In this document: in pieces, positions 54,036 to 62,758 of the stretch
How the letters are laid out: the number at the start of each line of letters is the position of its first letter
Position numbering within the stretch: the first letter of the stretch is position 1
Source of the DNA: Planomicrobium sp. CPCC 101110
Lineage (GTDB): Bacteria > Bacillota > Bacilli > Bacillales_A > Planococcaceae
DNA length: 64,000 bases
Direction of reading: 5' to 3'
Assembly: GCF_007859395.1 (NCBI RefSeq)
Contig: NZ_VOHD01000009.1
Coordinates: 186,001 to 250,000, forward strand
Program-made: the position numbers and the translations under genes
The notes under the pieces: generated by a model
What the model was told of the DNA's origin: nothing
Database searches by the model: none
Seen by the model: the letters and a program-made list of their open reading frames with translations, nothing else

Positions 54036-54992
54036 TCAAACCCCATTGTCTTCCGCAAGGGTAAGTTCGGGGAAATCCTTTTCAATTACTTCGAACATAT
54101 CGTTTTCTGCCAAGTATTCGAACAGCTCTTCTTCTCCAGCTTTGAAGAATTTACGAAAATCTTCGGGGTTGTGGAATTCAACGATATACTTTTTTCTTCT
54201 ATTTTTCGCAATCACATAAACATCCATATCATGATACTTTCTCACGGTGTGCAAATTTTGGTTTTCAATGATTGATGCGGCATCCATTTTATCCAAATGT
54301 GTATAGAGGAAAGCCTCTGAACGTTTTTGCTCCGCTGAGATAAAACTCATTTTCTCATGATGCTTATTGATAAAGCGCTCTGTCAACTGTTGATGGAAAG
54401 AGATAGTTCCCCATTCCACTTTGTCCCTGTGTTTTTCAATAAATCTTTCTGATAACACCTGTACCCGGGTAATTTCGTGCCAATCCACCTGGTGCTGATG
54501 CCGATCAATCAATTGCATGGGCAATCGCTGGAACTTTGATAGGCAACTCCATGACAGCTTTTCTTGGTGACGTTCCATAAATGCAGGCGACAACCCTTTG
54601 CCATTGGCCAATTGATTTTTCATCGAGATAATTGTCCAATATTCATGCTCGTCAAATGGCGTTCCTTCCTTTTCGTATAAGGTTTTCTGGCGCCTGCTCC
54701 AATTTTCATCATCCGTTTGCCATTTTTCAGCTGCAGCAAACTCTTCGATAAACCCTTCCGAAACTTTCTGATGCCGCATAACTTCTTTCCAATACAAGCG
54801 GCCGCTAAAGTCCCGGATAAACGGTTCAGGCAGCACCTGAAATTCAGAAACCAACCTCCAGTTTATTTGGTCACTATTTTCCCTCAAAAAGCTTTCTGAC
54901 AGTTCTTCATCTTTACAGATAGCATTCCACGATACGGAACGCTTGTCTCTATACCCTTTCTCTTCAAGCAATTCCGCCAAAGAATCAATCAT
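54036..54992 (-). CDS. Protein with tandem 23-residue Trp repeats
   Basis: 318 residues. Tryptophans at positions 22, 45, 68 and 91, then 148, 171, 194 and Phe217, are each 23 residues apart and mark repeats of the form W-x-x-I/V-x(4)-Q-x-L-S/P-E-x-F-I-x(5)-K. The middle (95-145) is a spacer. The C-terminal ~75 residues (YVIAKNRRKKYIVEFHNPEDFRKFF...) are a separate module. It is probably an all-helical solenoid for binding protein or nucleic acid. Function unknown. Starts at the ATG at 54992; soluble, no signal peptide. Confidence 0.75.
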   Translation of the reverse strand: MIDSLAELLEEKGYRDKRSVSWNAICKDEELSESFLRENSDQINWRLVSEFQVLPEPFIRDFSGRLYWKEVMRHQKVSEGFIEEFAAAEKWQTDDENWSRRQKTLYEKEGTPFDEHEYWTIISMKNQLANGKGLSPAFMERHQEKLSWSCLSKFQRLPMQLIDRHQHQVDWHEITRVQVLSERFIEKHRDKVEWGTISFHQQLTERFINKHHEKMSFISAEQKRSEAFLYTHLDKMDAASIIENQNLHTVRKYHDMDVYVIAKNRRKKYIVEFHNPEDFRKFFKAGEEELFEYLAENDMFEVIEKDFPELTLAEDNGV

Positions 54993-55162
54993 AATTCACA
55001 CTCTCTTTTCCAATAGATGTCATTGCTTTTTTATTCCCTCTATAAAAACGATAAAACGGATAATTTTTTCGTTTGCCCAAAAAGTTTCGTTTTCTTGCTT
55101 TTTCATTCCTGAAATGTTGATATATCAATTCTTAGATGTATACTTCGAGTAGAGGTGATGGA

Positions 55163-55756
55163 ATGATAAAAAAGCAAAAAACGGCCTGGGTCCCAGTTGT
55201 TTATTGGAAAGCCATCACGGAAAACGATAGAGCATTTGATGACCAATTTTTCTATGGTGTGCAAACAACCGGTATTTTTTGCCGCCCTTCCTGCAAATCC
55301 CGCTTGCCCAACAAAGAAAACGTCCGTATTTTCAAAAATGCCTTTATCGCGCTTGAACAAGGTTACCGTCCTTGCAAACGGTGCAAACCAGATGGATTGA
55401 AGCTGCCGGCGGAAGAATGGAGCCAGCACATCAAGGAATGGCTGGATACCCATTATACTGAAAACGTTACGCTTGATATACTTGCAGACATTTTTCATGG
55501 CAGCCCTTATCATTTACAGCGGTCGTTCAAGAAATCGACAGGGCTGTCGCCTTTGTCCTATCTTCAACAAAAGCGCTTGGAAAAAGCCGCACAAGATCTT
55601 TTAGCGACCAATCGTCCTGTCGCTGATATCGGGGAAAGCGTCGGCTTTGCGAACCCCTCTTACTTTATTACACTTTTCAAAAAGAAAGCCGGCCAAACAC
55701 CGGCCCAATTCCGAAAAGGAGTGAACTATAGTGAACCCAAACGAACAAACGATTGA
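55163..55756 (+). CDS. adaA: Methylphosphotriester-DNA methyltransferase and activator AdaA
   Basis: 197 residues. Cys40, Cys44, Cys71 and Cys74 (FCRPSC...PCKRC) form the Ada zinc site, whose first cysteine accepts a methyl group from DNA phosphotriesters. Residues ~95-190 are an AraC-type DNA-binding domain (LADIFHGSPYHLQRSFKKSTG, GFANPSYFITLFKKKAGQTPAQFRKG in part). After methylation it activates its own operon. Start at 55163 with AGAGGTG upstream. It overlaps adaB by 26 nt. Confidence 0.95.
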   Translation: MIKKQKTAWVPVVYWKAITENDRAFDDQFFYGVQTTGIFCRPSCKSRLPNKENVRIFKNAFIALEQGYRPCKRCKPDGLKLPAEEWSQHIKEWLDTHYTENVTLDILADIFHGSPYHLQRSFKKSTGLSPLSYLQQKRLEKAAQDLLATNRPVADIGESVGFANPSYFITLFKKKAGQTPAQFRKGVNYSEPKRTND

Positions 55757-56249
55757 GTGGACAGTTCTGAAACACGGTCAATGGGAGCTATATGTGGCGA
55801 AAACAAATAAAGGACTCTGTTATATCGGATCGCCAGGCAGCTCTTTTGATGAGTTCAAGGTGTATTTTTCCAAACGCTATCCTGATTTCACCCTTGCCGA
55901 GAACCCTGAAGCGCTGACGCCTTACGTCCAAGAACTGGTGAATTATTTCAGCGGTACTAAACAGGCTTTCTCATTGCCCATCGATGTTAAAGGGACGCCT
56001 TTCCAGGAAGAGATTTGGCGGGCTTTGCAGACAATCCCTTATGGGGAAACAGTTTCCTATTCGGAAATTGCTGCACTCATCAACCGTCCTTCGGCTGCCC
56101 GGGCAGTCGGAAGTGCCATAGGGGCCAATCCGCTCCTGATCCTGGTGCCTTGCCATCGGGTGATCGGAAAAAACGGAGCCATCACCGGCTATCGGGGAGG
56201 CATGGACCTTAAGCGGTTCCTGCTGGATTTAGAGCTTCAAAAAACATGA
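55731..56249 (+). CDS. adaB: Methylated-DNA-protein-cysteine methyltransferase AdaB
   Basis: 172 residues. PCHRV with acceptor Cys141 and the following GYRGGMDLKRFLL are the O6-alkylguanine-DNA methyltransferase active site; PYGETVSYSEIA and RAVGSAIGANP form the DNA-reading helix. It removes methyl groups from O6-methylguanine. The start is GTG at 55731 with AAAGGAG 9 nt upstream, inside the adaA frame, so translation is coupled. E. coli has both activities in one Ada protein; here they are separate, as in Bacillus. Confidence 0.95.
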   Translation: MNPNEQTIEWTVLKHGQWELYVAKTNKGLCYIGSPGSSFDEFKVYFSKRYPDFTLAENPEALTPYVQELVNYFSGTKQAFSLPIDVKGTPFQEEIWRALQTIPYGETVSYSEIAALINRPSAARAVGSAIGANPLLILVPCHRVIGKNGAITGYRGGMDLKRFLLDLELQKT

Positions 56250-56250
56250 A

Positions 56251-56300
56251 AGAAAACCCGCCAAAGCTTGGGTGTTCCATGCTTTGGCGGGTTTTTCTTT
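56251..56300. terminator. Bidirectional terminator
   Basis: AAACCCGCCAAAGC / GCTTTGGCGGGTTT stem between convergent adaB and tetR genes. Confidence 0.92.
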
Positions 56301-56308
56301 ATGTTGTT

Positions 56309-56878
56309 TTACTTGTGATCCGCTAGAATGCCATTCAGGATAAAATCAGTATACATATCTGCCAATTCAGCTGCCGAAAGGGCGCCTTCCGGATTGAACC
56401 ATTGGTAGCTCCAGTTGGTGACTCCGAGAATCGCGAAGGTGATCATCTTTGGATGCAAGCTATTGCGGAATTCACCGGCTTCAATGCCCTCTTCAATCAC
56501 CTGTTCAATGTTCTCCCGGAATTCGCCGCGCTTCGCCCGTATCGTCGCCGCATTTTCATCCGATAAATGGCGGATTTCCCGATAATATACCCGGCCAATC
56601 GCTCCTTGGGTTTCAATGTCATGAATAAGCAATTCCACGACTTTTACAAGTTTTCCCCGGTTTGTCGGTTCGGTTTCCAGCACCGTCTTTTGTCTTCCCA
56701 GCAAATCATCGATATAGCGGAGATGTATATCCATAAGCAGGGCTTCTTTGCTTTTAAAATGATAATAGAAAGAGCCTTTGGTCACGCCTAGCGCGTCAAC
56801 GATGTCTTGGACGGATGTCGCACTAAACCCCTTTTCCACAAACAGGTCGGTGCTTTGCTTCATCAATTCCGCTTTCAT
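56309..56878 (-). CDS. TetR-family transcriptional regulator
   Basis: 189 residues. The N-terminal helix-turn-helix reads FSATSVQDIVDALGVTKGSFYYHF (in part), typical of TetR; the ligand domain follows. It is downstream of the acyl-CoA/TRAP operon on the same strand but after a terminator, and probably represses that operon with an acyl-CoA as ligand (inference). Start at 56878; the frame is open to 57034 but the HTH spacing fits the ATG at 56878, with GAAAGG about 12 nt upstream. Confidence 0.88.
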   Translation of the reverse strand: MKAELMKQSTDLFVEKGFSATSVQDIVDALGVTKGSFYYHFKSKEALLMDIHLRYIDDLLGRQKTVLETEPTNRGKLVKVVELLIHDIETQGAIGRVYYREIRHLSDENAATIRAKRGEFRENIEQVIEEGIEAGEFRNSLHPKMITFAILGVTNWSYQWFNPEGALSAAELADMYTDFILNGILADHK

Positions 56879-57141
56879 GGAGAGCCACTGCCTTTCTCTT
56901 TTTCTTGACGGCCTTTTTTGTCCATTATACCCTTTCCGATCTCGCCATTCTTCGCCAGAACAGCAAAAAGAACATGCCAAGCTCCAAGAAATAATACACC
57001 AATAGTGCAGCCGGCATGCACAACCATTGAACAATTCCTCTTTTCCGGACCCAAACCAAAATAACGACAGCGTCCCCTATTCTTCTTGGATTCAGTCCAT
57101 ACCTCTTTTTAACGCCCTTCAATCAGTTGTTTCGACTGTAT

Positions 57142-57176
57142 AGAAAAAGAAGGCCGCTATTATAAGCCGCCTTCTC
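57142..57176 (-). terminator. Terminator of the TRAP/acyl-CoA operon
   Basis: AGAAGGCGGCTT / AGCGGCCTTCT near-perfect stem with TTTTTCT on the minus strand, just past the DUF35 stop. Confidence 0.88.
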
Positions 57177-57180
57177 CATT

Positions 57181-57501
57181 TCACACAACCGCTGACGTGT
57201 TTGATACTTTTTCATAGACATAGGCACCGTTTTCAATGCGGCTCAATTTGACTGCATCTCCGATCGCTACGTCTTCTTGAATGCGTGCTGTAACTTTCGC
57301 ATTCGCTTCATCCAAATCGACCAGCACGACATTATAAGGTGCAATGTCCGCAAATTCCGCGGGAGCGATATGGATTTTCGTGTAGCTGTATACCGTCCCG
57401 TTACCGGATACTTCTTTTTCCTCATGCTTGCTTTCTCTGCATGTTGGACAGGCGTGTTTTTTTGTAATGGAATCTGTGCCGCAGCATGAATAGATTTTCA
57501 T
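57181..57501 (-). CDS. DUF35 (Zn-ribbon plus OB-fold) protein
   Basis: 106 residues. Cys6/Cys7 and Cys18-x2-Cys21 form a short zinc ribbon, followed by an OB-fold (GNGTVYSYTKIHIAPAEFADIAPYNVVLVDLD). DUF35 proteins pair with thiolase-fold enzymes and help channel acyl-CoA between partners in archaea and in steroid-side-chain aldolases. It follows the thiolase gene by 5 nt, the usual pairing. Last gene of the operon. Confidence 0.9.
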   Translation of the reverse strand: MKIYSCCGTDSITKKHACPTCRESKHEEKEVSGNGTVYSYTKIHIAPAEFADIAPYNVVLVDLDEANAKVTARIQEDVAIGDAVKLSRIENGAYVYEKVSNTSAVV

Positions 57502-57506
57502 ATCCC

Positions 57507-58640
57507 TTACACCCTCTCTAAAATATGAACAGTTGAATACGATCCTGTTCCACCTAGATTTTGCGCAAGCGCCAAACGCGGATTGTCCGCCACTTGGTTG
57601 GCTGCATTGCCGCGCAGCTGACGCACCAATTGATAGAGTTGCGCGATGCCGGTGGCTCCGATTGGATGGCCGCGCGATAACAGCCCGCCGCTTGTATTGA
57701 CCGGCTTATCTCCCGTCACTTTTGTGCGGCCTTCCTCAACTGCTTTCCATCCTTCCAAACGGTTAAAGAAACCGAGTTCTTCTGTGGCGATGATTTCGGT
57801 CATCGAGAAACAGTCGTGTATTTCAATAACATCAATATCTTCCGGCCCTACCCCTGCTTTTTCATACGCTAAGCGTCCTGATTCGCCAATTGCCGGAATC
57901 GACAGCAAGTCCACCGCGTCCTGCATTTGCGTTGGTCCCGAAACTTGCGCGGAAGAACGGACATGGATCGGTGACTTTTTACGGGAAATGACGATGGCCG
58001 CAGCTCCATCGGTCATCGGTGAACAATCGAACAGGCCAAGCGGATCCGTGATCATACGAGCCGCCAAAATCTCCTCCAGACTCGTCGGCTTTGGAAATTG
58101 CGCCAACGGATTCCGAACGCCATTCTCCCGGTTTTTCAATGCCACGCGAGCCAAATGCTCTTTCGAAGCCCCTGTTTCATAAAAGTACCGGTTCGCCAGC
58201 ACTCCAAAAAAACCAGGGAATGTCAGCCCCGCGTGTTTTTCTGTAGAAGTTGTATCCATTGCGGAATTGATCGCTTGAGTAACATCCGGCGTAGAAGCGT
58301 GTTTCATTTTTTCCACTCCGGCAACTAGGACGGTTTCATATTCCCCGCTTAAGACCGCCAGTATCCCTTGGCGAAAAGCGATTCCGCCTGAAGCACAGGC
58401 GCCTTCCACTTTTGTGGATGGGATATAGCCAAGACCAAGATCATTTGCAATAAGTGCCCCTAGAATTTCCTGGTTGGAAATGCTGCCCCCCATGAAGTTC
58501 CCAACAAATACCGCGTCAATTTTCGGCCGCCCCGCATCATTCAACGCTTCTGTGCTGGCTTCCAGCAATAATTCCTTCAGAGAAGAATCCAACTTCCCAA
58601 ACTTCGTCATCCCAATACCGTGGACGTATACATTCGTCAT
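57507..58640 (-). CDS. Thiolase-family protein, SCP2/SCP-x type
   Basis: 377 residues. Cys82 in EGACASGG is the acyl-accepting cysteine, EIHDCFS and SRGHPIGATG carry the two catalytic histidine regions of SCP-x thiolases. It would release acetyl-CoA or propionyl-CoA by thiolysis; when paired with DUF35 some members act as retro-aldolases instead. It overlaps the CoA ligase gene by 4 nt. The substrate is probably a branched or cyclic acyl-CoA, by analogy only. Confidence 0.9.
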   Translation of the reverse strand: MTNVYVHGIGMTKFGKLDSSLKELLLEASTEALNDAGRPKIDAVFVGNFMGGSISNQEILGALIANDLGLGYIPSTKVEGACASGGIAFRQGILAVLSGEYETVLVAGVEKMKHASTPDVTQAINSAMDTTSTEKHAGLTFPGFFGVLANRYFYETGASKEHLARVALKNRENGVRNPLAQFPKPTSLEEILAARMITDPLGLFDCSPMTDGAAAIVISRKKSPIHVRSSAQVSGPTQMQDAVDLLSIPAIGESGRLAYEKAGVGPEDIDVIEIHDCFSMTEIIATEELGFFNRLEGWKAVEEGRTKVTGDKPVNTSGGLLSRGHPIGATGIAQLYQLVRQLRGNAANQVADNPRLALAQNLGGTGSYSTVHILERV

Positions 58641-60118
58641 TTGCTCACCTCCACATGCTGCTGTTTCATTTCACGCTTCAAGATTTTGCCGTAGGAACTC
58701 TTCGGCAGCTCTTCTACAATAGAAATTTCTTTCGGCTTTTTGAAGCTGGCCAGATTTTCCTTGCATAACCCGATGAGCTGCTCTACAGTCACTTCTTCTT
58801 TTCCGTTCGGCACGACAAAAGCGATCACATTTTCGCCCCATTTGTCGTCAGGCACACCGATGACACAGGTTTCTTTGACGCCTTTGTGCAGATTCAGCAC
58901 TTCTTCCACTTCACGAGGGTAGATGTTGACGCCGCCGGAAATGATGACATCTTTTTTCCGGTCAACAATATGCACATACCCCTGTTCATCCCGCCAGCCT
59001 AAATCTCCTGTATGTAGCCAACCGTCTTGCAGCGTTTCGCTGGTCGCTTTTTCGTTATTCCAATAGCCTTTCATCACAAGCGAACCTTTTGCAATGATTT
59101 CGCCGACTTGGCCATGAGCCACTTCTTTATTTTCATCGTCCACTATTTTCACATCAACAAACATGCCGATTCTTCCGCACGAATCCAGGCGATGGGAGAT
59201 TTCATTTCGCGGCATCATTGTGATGCACATCGGCGCTTCCACTTGCCCGTAGGTCTCCACAAAAATATTGCCGGCCTTCTCAATTGCTTCCTGCAGCTTG
59301 CTTGCCGCAATCGGTGATCCCGCCATATTAATCGATCTAACAGTAGCCAATTTGGAAGCATCAAATCCCGGGTGCTGAATCATCAGATTGACCATCGTCG
59401 GGACTAGGAATAAAACGGACACTTTGTCTTCTGCCAAATGATCCAAAAACTCTTCCGGCTCGAATTTGCTGTAGACAACTTGCGTCAATCCGTACAGCCA
59501 GGAAACATGGCTTAAGAAGTTGGAACCGTGGGTTAACGGCGCAACATGGCCGACAATGTCTTCATAACCCACTTCACATACTTGAGCTAGCGACAAGGCG
59601 CCAGCAATCATATTCCGATGCGACAGCATAACCCCTTTTGGATTTCCTGTAGTTCCAGAAGTGTACATGATCGCAAACAAATCGTCTTCGCCCACAGCTT
59701 CAAGAAACGCTTGCCCCTTGAATTGCTCAATTGCCGCTTCATATGGCTGGCCAATGTAAAGCACTGGCACATCCATTTCCACTGCATCGATCAATAATTG
59801 GTCACCAATCAAAATGCTTAGTCCGGCATCGTCAACCATGTATTGGTGCTCTTTCGGATGAAGGCGGTAGTTAAGAGGAACTTTAACCATTCCAGCTAAT
59901 GCCACAGCGATATCCAACTCGATATGCTCCAGGCGGTTTGACATCAATACGCCAATGCGGTCGCCCTTTTGGAACCCTAGATCCTTGAAGTAAGCTGTTA
60001 GTGCTTTAGCGCGTCCGATAAATTCTTTATACGTGAATGAACGCCTTTCATCTTTTACAGCCATCTTTTCCGGATAAGCATCTGCTGACTTTAACGCTAA
60101 TTGCCCTAAAGTTTCCAT
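58637..60118 (-). CDS. AMP-forming acyl-CoA synthetase (CoA ligase)
   Basis: 493 residues. MYTSGTTGNPKG (residues 151-162) is the P-loop of adenylate-forming enzymes; VETYGQVE, GWLHTGDLGWRDEQG and a final lysine region SSYGKILKREM are all present. It activates a free carboxylic acid to its CoA thioester. It begins directly after the PPC gene and overlaps the thiolase gene by 4 nt, fitting the first catabolic step after TRAP uptake. Acid chain type cannot be told. Confidence 0.93.
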   Translation of the reverse strand: METLGQLALKSADAYPEKMAVKDERRSFTYKEFIGRAKALTAYFKDLGFQKGDRIGVLMSNRLEHIELDIAVALAGMVKVPLNYRLHPKEHQYMVDDAGLSILIGDQLLIDAVEMDVPVLYIGQPYEAAIEQFKGQAFLEAVGEDDLFAIMYTSGTTGNPKGVMLSHRNMIAGALSLAQVCEVGYEDIVGHVAPLTHGSNFLSHVSWLYGLTQVVYSKFEPEEFLDHLAEDKVSVLFLVPTMVNLMIQHPGFDASKLATVRSINMAGSPIAASKLQEAIEKAGNIFVETYGQVEAPMCITMMPRNEISHRLDSCGRIGMFVDVKIVDDENKEVAHGQVGEIIAKGSLVMKGYWNNEKATSETLQDGWLHTGDLGWRDEQGYVHIVDRKKDVIISGGVNIYPREVEEVLNLHKGVKETCVIGVPDDKWGENVIAFVVPNGKEEVTVEQLIGLCKENLASFKKPKEISIVEELPKSSYGKILKREMKQQHVEVSK

Positions 60119-60676
60119 TTACTCTTCACTCCTTTTTGTAAACTGGAAAACAGGCAGCCCCCAATGAGGATCTTTCCCTCTCTGCATTTCAACTTCGTCC
60201 AAAGGGAAGATGATATATTCAATGGTAACTGCTACAGGATTCTCACCCGGCAGAAAATGGCCGCCATTAATCTGGCGGTCGCAATCAATCATCATGCCAT
60301 GAAAATGGACATCCAGTTTTCCGTCTTCACCATAGCCCACAAAGCCCGTTCCAGACAGCAGTTCCACAGCTGAAGCGGATTTTATCTTTTCTGAATATCT
60401 TACTGTGCCTTCAATATCGCCCCGCTCCATTTGAACGAACGTCGCATATTTCAATGATCCAAAACACTGGAAATGAGCCGCTTCTATATTGAAATGGCTG
60501 CATATTTCTTTGATTCCCCCAAACAAGTCAACATCCTTCATCAAACGTCCGACAATTCGGTGAGATCGCCCATCATATACCGCTTGGATGCGAGCGGGAT
60601 CTAACATTCCCTCTTCCTGTCCAGCAAATTGGTGAGTGGCTTCATCATACGCCGTCTGAATTCGAATGTTATCCAA
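60119..60676 (-). CDS. PPC/DUF296-domain protein
   Basis: 185 residues. The core (RLMKDVDLFGGIKEICSHFNIEAAHFQCFGSLKYA in part, then FHGMMIDCDRQINGGHFLPGENP) matches the PPC/DUF296 domain, with the metal-like HFHG and GGHF histidines. In bacteria PPC proteins are small, trimeric and mostly uncharacterised; the AT-hook found in plant forms is absent here. The start is TTG at 60676 with GGAGGGG 6 nt upstream. It overlaps the SDR by 8 nt and abuts the CoA ligase, so it is firmly part of this catabolic operon. Confidence 0.8.
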   Translation of the reverse strand: MDNIRIQTAYDEATHQFAGQEEGMLDPARIQAVYDGRSHRIVGRLMKDVDLFGGIKEICSHFNIEAAHFQCFGSLKYATFVQMERGDIEGTVRYSEKIKSASAVELLSGTGFVGYGEDGKLDVHFHGMMIDCDRQINGGHFLPGENPVAVTIEYIIFPLDEVEMQRGKDPHWGLPVFQFTKRSEE

Positions 60677-61418
60677 TACTAACCCCTCCGTCGACCTTCA
60701 GAATCTGGGAAGTTGTATAGCTGGCTTCTTTCGATGCAAAATAAAGAACGGCATTTGCTATATCACTCGGCTCTCCCATTCGGTCGATGACCTGATTGCT
60801 TGTATCGTACGGAACCCCTGCAGTAATTGCCGTCGCTGTCGCTCCAGGCGCCACAGAATTGCATGTGATGCCGTACTTGCCGACTTCTTTTGCCACCCAT
60901 TTGGTTAAAGCAATGACGCCGCCTTTTGATGCCGCATATGCCGGGCCTGAACGCCCATTTTTCTCATCGCCCCCGGATACCACACCGCCGTTTATCCCTG
61001 AAACGGAACTGATATTAACAATGCGGCCATATCCCGCCTCTTTCATATGCGGAAAAATGACAGCTTGTATAAAAAGGAAAGTTGCCTTCAAATTGGTATC
61101 CAAATCCCGCTCCCACATATCAAGCGTCATGTCTTCAAGATCCAAACGGCTGCAAGTTCCGGCGTTATTTACTAAAACATGGACTTCTTCAAATTTCTCA
61201 ATTGTCCGGTTTACCACGGCCTTCACAAAATCGGGATCGCGGATATCCCCTAAACACTCCAAATGATCCGCTCCGCCCAAAAGTTCAATTGTTTTTTCAC
61301 ACGAATTCAAATCCACCAGGACCACTTTCGCGCCTTCCCGCGCAAATTGAACAGACACTTCCTGCCCGATGCCACTTGCCGCTCCTGTTACAATTGCCAC
61401 TTCATTTTGCATTCTCAT
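60669..61418 (-). CDS. SDR oxidoreductase, FabG-like
   Basis: 249 residues. TGAASGIG (residues 11-18) binds NAD(P), NNAG, and the complete YAASK catalytic motif with Ser in NISSVSGI are present. FabG-like; oxidises a beta-hydroxyacyl-CoA or a hydroxyl group on the imported acid. Position in the operon between the TRAP genes and the CoA ligase supports a catabolic role rather than fatty acid synthesis. Confidence 0.9.
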   Translation of the reverse strand: MRMQNEVAIVTGAASGIGQEVSVQFAREGAKVVLVDLNSCEKTIELLGGADHLECLGDIRDPDFVKAVVNRTIEKFEEVHVLVNNAGTCSRLDLEDMTLDMWERDLDTNLKATFLFIQAVIFPHMKEAGYGRIVNISSVSGINGGVVSGGDEKNGRSGPAYAASKGGVIALTKWVAKEVGKYGITCNSVAPGATATAITAGVPYDTSNQVIDRMGEPSDIANAVLYFASKEASYTTSQILKVDGGVSIG

Positions 61419-61432
61419 ATATCTTCAGCTCC

Positions 61433-62758
61433 CTATTTCACATTTAATAGATCCGGCAAGAAGGTTGATAATGCCGGGATGTAAGTAACCAGCATCAAGA
61501 CAACGATTGCGGCGATTACAAAAGGAACAACTCCTCTTGAAATTTCCACGATGTTTGTTTTCGAGATTCCTGCCGCTACGTATAAATTCAAGCCAACTGG
61601 CGGCGTGAACAATCCGATTGCTAAGTTTACTGTCATAATGACACCGAATACGGTCGGATCCACTTCAAGGAAAATAATGAGTGGCAGTAGAATAGGCACG
61701 AAAATGTAATAAGCTGAAATTGCATCGATAAATGCGCCCGCAATCAACAGCAGTACATTGATCAACAGCAAGATCAAGATCGGATTGCTCGTCAACCCCA
61801 TTATGCTATCCGAAAGATCCCGTGCAATTTGTTCGGTTGTAATAATATAAGCAAACACGGATGCCGCGCTGACTATGATCATCACCACAGCTGTCTGAAT
61901 CGCCGCTTCCACAAAAATTTTGTAGATTTTCTGAAAAGTATCTTTGCGGTTTACTGCAATACCGACGAGCAGACCGTAAACAACCGCTACCACGGCAGCT
62001 TCTGTCGGCGTAAAAAACCCACCATAAATTCCACCTAAAATAATTACCGGAATCATCAGTCCGGGGAGGGCTCCAACAAAAGCGTCCCATTGCTCTTTCT
62101 TAGTCGCTTTACGGATTTCCAAGCCTTCCGGAAGGATGAATTCCCCCTTTTTCTCTTGTCTTGCACGAACAATCATTGCCGCGATGATAAAGGCGATCCC
62201 CATAAGAATCCCTGGAACCACGCCGGCAGCAAATAGCCGGTTGATCGTAACCGGAATTTGATCGCCTGCCACAACCGCAAAAACGATGAACGCGATGCTT
62301 GGCGGAATGACGATTCCAATTGCCCCGGAACTTGCCACCAAAGCGCCTGCTGTTTCTTTTTTGTAGCCATTCTTGACCATCGACGGAATAAGAATCCCTC
62401 CGATTGCGGCCACTGTTGCTGGGCCTGACCCTGAAATCGCCGCGAAGAAAATCGCAACAATTACCGTTACAAGAACAATTCCGCTTTTGCGGTGCCCGAC
62501 TAGTGCTTGAGCAAAATCAATAAGGCGCTTGGAAATCCCCACCTGCTCCATAATGACGCCCGCCAGGATGAAAAAAGGAATCGCCAGCAATGTAAATTTC
62601 GCTACACTTGTATACATAATATCTGTGACCATTTCCAGTCCGAAAACGCCGCTCGAGACTACAAGAACCACAAGCGATGCAACGCCCAGTGCAATGGCAA
62701 TCGGCACCCGCAAAAATACTAGGGCAAAGAATGTTCCAAACAAGGACACAGCCGTCAT
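61433..62758 (-). CDS. TRAP transporter large permease (DctM)
   Basis: 441 residues with about 12 transmembrane helices. FFILAGVIMEQVGISKRLIDFAQALVGHRKSG and SGSGPATVAAIGGILIPSM are DctM signatures (first given in part). It forms the sodium-driven channel part of a tripartite transporter for carboxylates. It overlaps dctQ by 4 nt and lies 14 nt before the SDR gene. Confidence 0.94.
   Translation of the reverse strand: MTAVSLFGTFFALVFLRVPIAIALGVASLVVLVVSSGVFGLEMVTDIMYTSVAKFTLLAIPFFILAGVIMEQVGISKRLIDFAQALVGHRKSGIVLVTVIVAIFFAAISGSGPATVAAIGGILIPSMVKNGYKKETAGALVASSGAIGIVIPPSIAFIVFAVVAGDQIPVTINRLFAAGVVPGILMGIAFIIAAMIVRARQEKKGEFILPEGLEIRKATKKEQWDAFVGALPGLMIPVIILGGIYGGFFTPTEAAVVAVVYGLLVGIAVNRKDTFQKIYKIFVEAAIQTAVVMIIVSAASVFAYIITTEQIARDLSDSIMGLTSNPILILLLINVLLLIAGAFIDAISAYYIFVPILLPLIIFLEVDPTVFGVIMTVNLAIGLFTPPVGLNLYVAAGISKTNIVEISRGVVPFVIAAIVVLMLVTYIPALSTFLPDLLNVK

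Noticed and set aside
56925..57122. Possible 65-residue membrane protein between the DUF35 and TetR genes (minus)
   Set aside because: Has a hydrophobic helix and coding-like end, but starts with TTG without a ribosome-binding site and lies between a terminator and the TetR gene. Not supported enough to list.
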